Assembly (NCBI GenBank): GCA_032209605.1 | Contig: JASFXZ010000009.1 | Location: 14,805,553 to 14,869,552, forward strand | Direction of reading: 5' to 3' | From: Mactromeris polynyma | Taxonomy: Eukaryota; Mollusca; Bivalvia; Venerida; Mactridae | DNA length: 64,000 nt | In this document: positions 10,701 to 19,600 of the stretch, one piece after another | Position numbering within the stretch: the first letter of the stretch is position 1 | Layout of the letters: each line of letters begins with the position of its first letter | Made by a program: the position numbers and the translations under genes | Notes under the pieces: model-generated | What the model saw: only the letters and a program-made list of their open reading frames with translations | Databases searched by the model: none | Told to the model about the DNA's origin: nothing

Positions 10701-11778
10701 AGCGCCAGCATATAGGAAATACCTGAGTTAGCGCCAGTATAGGAAATACCCGAGTTAGCGCCAGCATAGGAAATATCTGAGATAGCGCCAGCATAGGAAA
10801 TACCTGTATCAGTCTGACCTGCGCGCCGAGTTAGCGCCAGCATAGGAAATACCTGAGATAGCGCCAGCATAGGAAATACCTGTATCAGTATGACCTGCGC
10901 GCCGAGCTAGCGCCAGCATAGGAAATACCTAAGATAGCGCCAGCATATAGGAAATACCTAAGATAGCGCCAGCATATAGGAAATACCTGAGTTAGCGCCA
11001 GCATAGGAAATACCTGAGATAGCGCCAGCATAGGAAATACCTGAGATAGCGTCAGCATAGAAAATACCCGAGATAGCGCCAGCATAGGAAATACCTGAGA
11101 TAGCGCCAGCATAGGAAATACCTGAGATAGCGCCAGCATAGGAAATACCTGAGATAGCGCCAGCATAGGAAATACCTGTATCAGTATGACCTGCGCGCCG
11201 AGTTAGCGCCAGCATAGGAAATACCTGAGTTAGCGCCAGCATAGGAAATACCTGAGATAGCGCCAGCATAGGAAATACCTGTATCAGTCTGACCTGCGCG
11301 CCGAGTTAGCGCCAGCATAGGAAATACCTGAGATAGCGCCAGCATAGGAAATACCTGAGATAGCGCCAGCATAGGAAATACCTGAGATAGCGCCAGCATA
11401 GGAAATACCTGTATCAGTCTGACCTGCGCGCCGAGTTAGCGCCAGCATAGGAAATACCTGAGATAGCGCCAGCATAGAAAATACCTGTATCAGTCTGACC
11501 TGCGCGCCGAGTTAACGCCAGCATAGGAAATACCTGATTGGTAGTTCCAGGAAACTTTTAAGAAAAATTACAATGCAAAGTTTTAGAGTATATCTGTGTG
11601 AAGGCATTAACATTAACCTGCCATTTTCTCAAAATTATTTCTTAGCATATAAAGTCAGACTATCTACCTTTAAAGGATTATAAATAAGCGTGGTACCTGC
11701 AGTTGTTCTGCATACTGACATACTAGTGATTGTCAACACCACAGACAATACGTAGGGAAGCATCGTGATCTGTGACAT
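4787..11778 (-). CDS. Secreted EGF x3 / F-type-lectin-domain protein (gene 1)
   Basis: Six exons, minus strand: 11778-11697, 9019-8912, 7807-7694, 7252-7139, 6250-6014, 4983-4787 (852 nt, 283 aa). All introns are GT-AG in phase 1. Exon 1 gives a signal peptide ([19 protein letters not shown]...). Exons 2-4 each encode a six-cysteine EGF module (about residues 28-63, 64-101, 102-139); the third begins DIDDC like a calcium-binding EGF, if the acceptor at 7253 is used rather than 7247. Exons 5-6 form an FTP lectin domain (about 141-283): it opens [10 protein letters not shown], has [15 protein letters not shown], and ends [11 protein letters not shown]. Expected role: extracellular glycan or surface binding, perhaps in immunity or adhesion. 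The His and the first Arg of the usual fucose site appear kept (NRID), but the vicinal CC and last Arg are not, so fucose binding is doubtful. Intron 1 holds a 2.4-kb transposon. Confidence 0.88.
5213..5500 (-). repeat. Decayed tRNA-headed SINE of mollusc type in intron 5
   Basis: Carries GTTTAACGCCATTTTCGACA, the 'ACCAGTTTTCCTGGAATT' and 'ACCAGTACTAACGTG' blocks and a 'GAGGTGGAGGCAAATGACT' segment in the order seen in the better copy at 16110-16388. The head, on the right, reads on the minus strand as a poor A box (GTCGTTGGTTTCAAGCGC). It is heavily mutated. Confidence 0.6.
5700..5950. mobile_element. Foldback element with GAGAGTTCTC/GAGAACTC arms
   Basis: Around 5775-5815 the sequence has GGAGTTAACTCCCTTTATCA and GAGAGTTCTC. 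Around 5880-5930 it has GGAGGAGAACTCTAGAATGG, GGGAGAGAACTCGTGATAAT and CTCCTGTG, partly the reverse complement. Related arms lie at 33745-33785 and 39770-39925. It is a non-coding hairpin-type repeat in intron 5 of the lectin-like gene; ends not resolved. Confidence 0.4.
7440..7525 (-). mobile_element. Short 3' fragment of the 'GTGGCGTTCCC' retroposon
   Basis: On the minus strand it reads TTTTCCTGGGGATCTGTGTG, AGGAGGCATTGTCTTGTGTG, CGGCGTTTTCCTTAATCTCT. It matches the 3' end of the family and is truncated in 5'. It lies in intron 3 of the lectin-like gene. Confidence 0.55.
8111..8230. mobile_element. MITE fragment (ATTCGAA family)
   Basis: Shares CGACAATCTTCTATCTGAAT, ATCCGAAATAAATATCAGG and GGGCTATTCGAAA with the longer copy at 21415-21595. 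Truncated and non-coding, in intron 2 of the lectin-like gene. A further scrap with TAATTCGAATGGACATCGG lies near 9205. Confidence 0.5.
8476..8893. mobile_element. Inverted-repeat element with an internal array of EcoRI-containing units
   Basis: Left end AAGACCGGTGGTG, right end its reverse complement CACCACCGGTCTT. The homology goes on inward for about 55 bases to a shared GGAAATATTGAATTC. Between the arms (about 8545-8840) lie some 13 units of about 21-22 bp of the type GAATTCACGATTTCAACTTC. No coding frame. It sits in intron 2 of the lectin-like gene, ending only 19 bases from the EGF exon at 8912-9019. Possible relatives lie at 42116-42270 and 44330-44450. Confidence 0.7.
9270..11669. mobile_element. 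TTAA-flanked (piggyBac-like) non-autonomous element with a 2.1-kb internal minisatellite
   Basis: Ends are AGGTAGATAGTC and GACTATCTACCT, exact inverted repeats of 12 bases, and TTAA lies directly outside both (9266-9269 and 11670-11673). The arms stay recognisably inverted for about 130 bases (for example TGCATTGT and TACTTCATACAGA-like blocks). The centre (about 9440-11537) is array C: some 77 units of 27 bp beginning GGAAATACCTGAGATAGCGC. At about nine places the unit is replaced by a variant containing GTATCAGTCTGACCTGCGCG, which resembles the sequence at the array's left edge (9430-9450). The TTAA duplication points to piggyBac-type transposition; no transposase is present. It lies in intron 1 of the lectin-like gene. 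Confidence 0.8.
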
Positions 11779-11804
11779 GCGTATGTTTAGTACATGTAAT
11801 TATG

Positions 11805-11935
11805 CTGAAAGAGAGATTAAATTGTTCCAGGGAACGACACGTGCACAAGACAATACCTTCACACACAGACCCCAAGAAAACAACATTCTACAAAACATAA
11901 CGCACTGTGGAGGTGCAAGGGTAAACAATGTATGG
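11805..11935 (-). mobile_element. 3' fragment of the 'GTGGCGTTCCC' retroposon
   Basis: On the minus strand: GCGTTATGTTTTGTAGAATG, TTGTTTTCTTGGGGTCTGTG, then GTGTCGTTCCCTGGAACAAT and TTAATCTCTCTTTC. Truncated in 5', ending at the family's 3' CT-rich tail. It lies just upstream of exon 1 of the lectin-like gene, so it could overlap its promoter. Confidence 0.6.
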
Positions 11936-12291
11936 GAATAGGGTTGCAAGCAATGCATGACCATTTATGGTCTGGCTGACCATAAAAAACAACCAAAGAA
12001 AGTCTGCAATAATCGGCTGAAAGGGGGAAATAACATGAATAGTATATCAAGTGAAAGAACTACACATGGGAAATGAAAGATGCAATACAGATAACAAAAA
12101 ATATATCGCCAGAATGAAATTAAAAATATATTTCAGTTGGTACCAAATATTTCCATGTTTAGCCCCATGGTATCGACGAATATGGTCTTTTTAAACATAC
12201 GACGAAAATATAAATACCAAATACACCGTTTGCGAGCTATGAGAAACTAGTAATCACAAACAAGACAAGTATCGAAAAATAATATACATAC

Positions 12292-15200
12292 TTAAATCTC
12301 TGGTCCAGAACCCGAAAACAGAATGGACACTTCACCAATTCTGAATTGAAGATTGAGGAAATTCACCAAACGCTTGGAAATAATCTTGTCAAGATTTACA
12401 CCACGTGCATACATTGAACCAATCACTGTGCCCTGAAATTGGACAATCAAGTCTTAACACTATCCAAAACTTCAAATCTACCAATCCGCGATCTCGACGC
12501 GGAAAAGACATTCATAACAAAAACATTTTGATAACAGTGTCCCGGCAGGTAAACGAAACGTTAATAAGTCCATATCATTGATACAATCGTAATGAACTAA
12601 TAAAGACAAGATGAATGAAATATCGTTTACATTTTGACAGTGGGAGATTAAGTCTTGGATATCTTAATTTGGTTTTTTATGGAACATATAACACATTTAG
12701 TAATACTTTACTTTAAATACCTCATTACATAAATCTCTGAATCTTTGCCGCGATAACTCTAACTAACATAGGACATTCACAGAAATACTAATTATTACTT
12801 TAAGGCGATACGTGAAGTAGTATTTGGTGGGATTCTTTCTTGAGAAAGCCCTTTCTGAACCGCACTGATTCATATTGCACTGGTTTCTGAATAATCTATA
12901 TGGACCCTTTATGGTGTACTTTTGTAAATAATGTAGTGGTGTGGGGTTAGACGGCCGCCTGGTTAGCTCAGTCGTTAGAGCGCCGTACTAGTGCTTATGG
13001 GGTCGTGGGTTTGAGCCACACATCGGGCGCACCTTTCCCCCTTGATTTACTTTAATGGTAGCAGCGTTGTTTGACGGCCCACGGTGGTTGAGCCTCAAAT
13101 TGAGAGTTTTGAGAGTATACATTTATTGAATGAGCATTATTTGACAATATTCAGTCTCATTTTTAATCACTTCTTTATAAATATATATTTATGTCTGCAA
13201 CCTTCAGTATGAATAACTTAACAAATGACTGCAACCCATCAGCAAGTATACAAAAACAAATGTATGCAAACCATCAGCAAGTATACATAAACAAATGACT
13301 GCAACCATCTGCAAGTATACATAAACAAATGACTGCAACCATCTGCAAGTATACATAAACAAATGACTGCAACCCATCAGCAAATATTCATAAACAAATG
13401 TCTGCAACCCACCAGCAAGTATACATAAACAAATGACTGCAACCATCTGCAAGTATACATAAACAAATGACTGCAACCATCAGCAAGTATACATAAACAA
13501 ATGACTGCAACCCATCAGCAAGTATTCATAAACAAATGACTGCAACCCACCAGCAAGTATACATAAACAAATGACTGCAACCATCTGCAAGTATACATAA
13601 ACAAATGACTGCAACCATCTGCAAGTATACATAAACAAATGACTGCAACCATCTGCAAGTATACATAAACAAATGACTGCAACCATCAGCAAGTATACAT
13701 AAACAAATGACTGCAACCATCTGCAAGTATACATAAACAAATGACTGCAACCATCAGCAAGTATACATAAACAAATGACTGCAACCCATCAGCAAGTATT
13801 CATAAACAAATGTCTGCAACCCACCAGCAAGTATACATAAACAAATGACTGCAACCATCTGCAAGTATACATAAACAAATGACTGCAACCATCTGCAAGT
13901 ATACATAAACAAATGTCTGCAACCATCTGCAAGTATACATAAACAAATGACTGCAACCATCTGCAAGTATACATAAACAAATGACTGCAACCATCTGCAA
14001 GTATACATAAACAAATGACTGCAACCATCTGCAAGTATACATAAACAAATGACTGCAACCATCTGCAAGTATACATAAACAAATGACTGCAACCATCTGC
14101 AAGTATACATAAACAAATGACTGCAACCATCAGCAAGTATACATAAACAAATGACTGCAACCATCAGCAAGTATTCATAAACAAATGTCTGCAACCCACC
14201 AGCAAGTATACATAAACAAATGACTGCAACCATCAGCAAGTATACAAAAACAAATGTCTGCAACCATCAGCAAGTATACATAAACAAATGACTGCAACCC
14301 ACCAGCAAGTATAAATAAACAAATGACTGCAACCCATCAGCAAGTATACATAAACAAATGTATGCAACCATCAGCATGTATACATAAACAAATGTCTGCA
14401 ACCATCTGCATGTATACATAAACAAATGTCTGCAACCATCTGCATGTATACATAAACAAATGTATGCAACCATCTGCATATATACATAAACAAATGTCTG
14501 CAACCATCAGCACGTATACATAAACAAAGGTCTGCAACCATCTGTATGTATACATAAACAAATGTCTGCAACCATCTGCACGTATACATAAACAAATGTC
14601 TGCAACCATCTGTATGTATACATAAACAAATGTATGCAACCATCTGTATGTATACATAAACAAATGTCTGCAACCATCTGTATGTATACATAAACAAATG
14701 TCTGCAACCATCTGCACGTATACATAAACAAATGTCTGCAACCATCTGTATGTATACATAAACAAATGTCTGCAACCATCGGCACGTATACGTAAACACA
14801 TGTCTGCAACCATCTACACGTAAACGTAAACACATGTCTGCAACCATCAGATACGTCTATATATAACATCATAGGCTATACTTATATATATAACATCATA
14901 GGCGATATGTCTATATATAACATCATAGGCGATATGTCTATATATAACATCATAGGCGATACGTCTATATATAACATCATAGGCGATATGTCTATATATA
15001 ACATCATAGGCGATATGTCTATATATAACATCATAGGCGATATGTCTATATGTAACATCATAGGCGATATGTCTATATATAACATCATAGGCGATATGTC
15101 TCTATTTAGCACTATCGACGATATATCAGCATTTTAAATCATGGACGAAAAACATTTTTTACGCCGTGGGCGTTACTCACTTTTTTATATGTCGGATGAT

Positions 15201-15559
15201 CTAAAATGTATTCGAGATTCCAACCATCCTCCAGATCACGTGACAACATTACGTCAGTTCCAGGTGTTGTGATATTGTAATACACTAGACGAAAACAGAT
15301 AAGCCTTTGAACTTCATTGTTACCTCTTCATTTGATGTAAATCACTGTTTTAATCTAAAGAAATAATGAGTAATGCGTGATTAGAGCAAAGACGAAAGAT
15401 AACAGAACGATGTTTATGATTAAACAACCGGGTGCCACGTCGTTACCATGCCGACCTATCAAACGGTACAGGACACGTGTCAGTCAGAACGCCGTTGAAA
15501 ATAACTTTGTTTCTTTTACCGGTCTTGAAGGTAAATTCACTATAACAACAACACAACAT
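12292..15559 (-). CDS. Unidentified three-exon gene model between the two lectin-like genes
   Basis: Two exons look real. 15284-15181 follows an acceptor with a pyrimidine tract (TCTGTTTTCGTCTAG) and ends at a strong donor GTGAGT; it encodes YYNITTPGTDVMLSRDLEDG and more. 12432-12292 follows TTGTCCAATTTCAG, starts in the matching phase 0, encodes GTVIGSMYARGVNLDKIISK and more, and ends SGSGPEI-stop. A first exon 15559-15520 (13 codons from an ATG, donor GTAAAA, phase 1) fits but is weak. The joined product would be 94 aa. I recognise no domain. The 2.7-kb intron contains arrays D and E and a SINE. It could be a real small secreted or truncated protein gene, part of a longer gene whose 5' exons I missed, or chance; the two-exon core is the supported part. 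Confidence 0.35.
12935..13105 (+). repeat. tRNA-derived SINE
   Basis: Good internal promoter: A box GGTTAGCTCAGTCGTTAGAG and B box GGGTTTGAGCC, in a 70-base tRNA-like head (about 12955-13018), followed by a body with TTTCCCCCTTGATTTACTTT and CGGCCCACGGTGGTTGAGCC. The anticodon arm is not convincing, so it is not a functional tRNA gene. Same family as 1502-1830. Confidence 0.75.
13190..14847. repeat. Tandem array D, 34-bp unit, about 48 copies
   Basis: Units of 34 bp begin ATGACTGCAACCATCTGCAA and contain GTATACATAAACAA. The first two thirds use ATGACTGCAACC; from about 14345 ATGTCTGCAACC prevails and CTGCAAGTA becomes CTGTATGTA or CTGCACGTA, so the array has left and right subtypes. Long minus frames across it are produced by the repetition. 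It lies between the divergent lectin-like genes. Confidence 0.92.
14848..15115. repeat. Tandem array E, 27-bp unit, about 10 copies
   Basis: Units begin ATAACATCATAGGCGATATG and end TCTATAT. It starts directly where array D ends, without a unique spacer, and decays at its right edge (AGCACTATCGACGATATATC). The unit is unrelated in sequence to array D. Confidence 0.9.
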
Positions 15560-15754
15560 CGTCTACAACAATACGTTGTTCAGCAGACTTTACTTTGTCT
15601 GATATAATAGCGTCATTATACACATAGGAACGAGGTAAGTTAGATTAAAGTTACTCTTCAGTTTCATCTTATTTATTGTTACATACGAATCACTCTCGAT
15701 GACTGCTTGCTAGCTTACAAACCAGTACTGGCGCCTAGGGATTGTAAAGTTCGC

Positions 15755-15830
15755 GGTTCATACTCGCCATGACGGGGTTCGAACACACAACATGCGGGTC
15801 AGGAATCTGCCGCTCTACTACTATGCATCC
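15755..15830 (-). repeat. tRNA-like SINE head fragment
   Basis: On the minus strand: AGTAGTAGAGCGGCAGATTC followed by a B box GTTCGAACCCCG. Only the head is recognisable. Confidence 0.4.
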
Positions 15831-16109
15831 ATTATATGTGATATATGAACAACAGAAACAGATCGGACGTTTCTCGTCGAATAGAAAAGATAAAACGTAG
15901 ATCATGTGATTTAAAGAAATTAACAAATATATTTTTGTACAGTTTTTTATACTGAAAAAAAATAGGGTATTACCATTAATACAATTTATGAAGAATTTTG
16001 AACAAAAATAAATACAGATTTCATCATTCATTGGGTAACGCTATCAATGACTATCATACCTGAGAGCTGAAGAAAGGTATACAAATGTGGAAGTCTTGTT
16101 TTTTAGACA

Positions 16110-16388
16110 GTCATTTGTTTGTTTGTTTCATCGGGTTTAACGCCGTTTCTCAACGATATTTAAGTTATATACGGCGGCCGGTTCACCTAACCAGTTTTTC
16201 CTGGACTGAATTCTTACCAGTACTAACTTACCCTTCCACAAGGAGCCGACAACTTCTCCACATGTGGAGGAAAATGGACATTTTTGTCAAATTTTCATGG
16301 AAGGGTATGACTTGCCGCGACCGGGAATCGATCCCAGATCGCCGGGTTACAAGTCCAGTGCACTAACCACTGAACCACGGCCGCGGCT
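16110..16388 (-). repeat. tRNA-headed SINE, mollusc type, good copy
   Basis: The head lies at the right end; on the minus strand it reads GCCGTGGTTCAGTGGTTAGT (A box) and GGGATCGATTCCCGGTCGCG (B box). The body to the left has ACCAGTTTTTCCTGG, TTACCAGTACTAACTT and, near its end, GGGTTTAACGCCGTTTCTCA and TTATATACGGCGGCC. I recall this body layout from molluscan repeats. It lies about 260 bases upstream of the start codon of lectin-like gene 2. Confidence 0.75.
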
Positions 16389-16645
16389 AGACAGTCACGC
16401 GAGTAATGATAGACGGACATGTCATTAATGTTGTACATGTAGTTGTTGGCAGAATAATTTTTTTCCGAAATATAACATATTTAAGATATTGAACAAGACT
16501 TAACAATGGTCACAAGATAGATAGTTGTTGTCATGGTAACTGTTCACATCGCAGGATCATTCTATAACAAGAAATACAAAACAGATTAATTGTGTTTCAG
16601 AATCGAAACGTCTCATCAAGCAGTGGGGAACACGTACATACGGAG

Positions 16646-19600
16646 ATGAACAGTTTTACGATGATACTCGGAGTTGTCCTTTGTCCAATTGTAATGTTTG
16701 GAATTGTTGCTGCAGGTATACCACATTGTATAACCCGACAATACCAAATGCAAGTGAGGGTGGGGTTGGGAAATGTTACAAGTATAACAAATATTTTAAA
16801 AGGAAATGTTGTTAGTTTATTTTTTGTATACGGAAATTCCTTTTTTTCTGTACCTGAAATTTAAACGGACGATACAAGCTTTATTCACCAAAGATATTGC
16901 TTTGTATTGTTTTTATAGTAAATGTAGACATTCACGGTCGTTCAGACGATAAAATTTCTTAGAGAAACATCGAAATTATACATAATTTGTCAGAAAATGA
17001 ACACCACTACTCACCTGTCTGGAACGCTTCCCTCTGTCACAGACGCATCACTCGGCGGAATACACATTGGGTTTTACACTGTGTATACGTTATTAAACTT
17101 TATATTTATGTTCCCAACGTGAATTGTTTACAAACTGAATGTCAAGAAAGAACATTTAAGTACACTACGGAAATAAATTTTAGTATTATAAATGAGCGCT
17201 GTCGTGACAAAACCTGTGTTCGTGACGTTGGTTATGACGTCGAGTATTTCCCAATCAAAGTTTTGACGTCACAAACTAAATGATTTGTCTGTAGATGCTT
17301 TTGAGGCTTAATTGCGATTTATAGAATTAAACGAACATGGAAATATTTTTAAGTATTGCATGATTTGGGTTTTTCATCCAAAGAGCAGAAGATGTTTTAG
17401 AGAATTATGTACATTATGACGCGACATCATCATTTTGTAGCTTACTTTTGCATCTTCTCCTTAATATTGGAATTGATATAAAAAGAAAAAGTAGTCGCCC
17501 GATTTTAATACTTTTGGTATTAAATGAAAGTTGAAAAACACGTAAAAATCTGAAAATGGACTTTTTTGTCACTTATATAGGTTTTGTCGTGGCACCGCTC
17601 TGTTTATGTAATAGATGACGCTACAGACGAGCAATAACATCCAGGTATAACTTCAATACTTACCTGAACTGACATGGACCGATCCTGATAGTTCATACAT
17701 TTGTTCGCAGTCATGTTAACAGCACTATATTATAATATAAGTATTATATTAACTATTCTAAATTAATCCACATATTATTGTACAGAATGTGATGGGAGGT
17801 TATGTATACATGGAACATGCTCGGGTACCACGTGTACGTGTGATATTGGATATGTCGGGCCTCAATGTGGTACAAGTAGGTATTTATATTATATTGGAGC
17901 GCCGCTTTGGGATTTCCAACCTCTTCTGTAAGTGACGTCATTTCAAGATTACGCAACAGATGTAACTATTTTCAAGCTGGAAACAATATTTACTCCATAT
18001 GATCACTTCGTTTTCGTATTACCATATGGGGCAAATATTGCTTACTGTCAGTACATGATGACGTCACTTATAGTTCTAAGAGGTTGAAAATCTAACACTG
18101 GCGCTCATTTGGAAAAAAAGCGTTCAGTTCCGGGCGAATATTCAATTATAATTTTAATTAATTACATGTACCATCATTTTGATCAGAATAATGAGGATAA
18201 ATTAGTTTGTCCCCTTGATATATATTTCCTGAAAACGGGATTTCCCCGAGTAATTAGCCTTGAACTTTGGTGATAAACTACATTGGATTATTTTTCTAAT
18301 TGACACTTGATGAAATATTTGTAAATGATTTTTGTTGTTTTATTCCCCATAAACCGTTACTTGTTGATCATTTTTATTAATGTTGTATGTCTTGAACGTT
18401 CGCGCCTTTTTACGTTTTTCACAGATATGAGTCTGTGAGAATTAAAACAAAACGTGTTTATCATTAATTTTTTATCAATATGGAAACATAATCATAGTGA
18501 CCAATTCAAGAAGTATTTATGGGTGGCGGTAATAGAAATCACACCGTAACCGTGGTAACGGATATTAAAAGCAACGATATAGTTGTATCAAAAATATAGA
18601 CGTTTAAGTGTTCATTTCAAGGACTATACACATTTGGCATTACTCCAAACTACTATAATATAATACAAATGTCAAATGTATGTTATATGTAGTGAACTCT
18701 GATTAAAAGTCTGTTTCTCATACCCTTAAAAGTAACAAAAAATAATGTTCAACGAAAATGTTAAGAATAGTGAGTTTCTTTCGTGATATGTAAGAAAGGC
18801 TCATTATCATGTTATTGAATGTATCATAATGTTTTATTGTAATATTCTTTATTTACACATAATGAACACATACACCGCTGTACTTAATTATTAAGTTCAT
18901 TGATTGGGAAAGGATGTCTGATTTATACGATGCTTACAAAAATAAATACCCCACCCATGTTTTTCAAATTATCTGTTAACATAATTAAAAGTCGATATTT
19001 CCGTATAATGTTGAAATTTAAAAGTTTGAAGTAATTTTCTAATCGTAGGCGCAGACGACTGTGTTTCGAACCCCTGCTTGAATGGAGCCAGGTGCATTGA
19101 CGGACATCAAACATACTCGTGCATATGCGCGAGCGGTTTTGAAGGTCAAACATGCGGTACACGTAAGTACACGTTTCAATGACTTACATTAGCAGCATAC
19201 ACAATTTTCTCTAAAATGTTACTTTGAGAAAATTGATTAAAAATGTTGGCAAAATATCTCGGTTTGTAAGCACGTGTGATTTGGGAGTTTCTTATTTTCT
19301 ATTATAATTGTATGGAATTATTATTCTCATCTTATCGTTGGACTGTGTCGTAAGCGGAAGTTCTCACAGCGAGATTCAAACCTCCGACCATAGGGTCCGG
19401 AGTCCGGTGCTCCATCCCTAGACCCCTATGCCCTAGACCCCTATGCCTCCTAACATTTTTAGCAACATGACGAATGTTGACCGCAGTCAGATGACACCAG
19501 CACACGTGCAATCTCTGTGTACGGTTAAAATAATAATGATATCTTTATTTCATGAAGATAACACAATAAGCCACATGTGTAAATTTTATACAATGTGGTA

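Noticed and set aside
9382..11475. Repeated peptide frames (MLALSQVFP and YAGAISGIS types) over array C
   Set aside because: 27-bp unit without stops in an intron and inside a transposon; no start, signal or splice support.
13204..14872. Repeated hydrophobic peptide frames over array D
   Set aside because: The 34-bp unit is read in all three frames in turn; the frames reflect lack of stops, not selection.
15377..15607. 76-codon plus-strand frame upstream of lectin-like gene 2
   Set aside because: Overlaps the candidate minus-strand exons and shows no domain or signal peptide.
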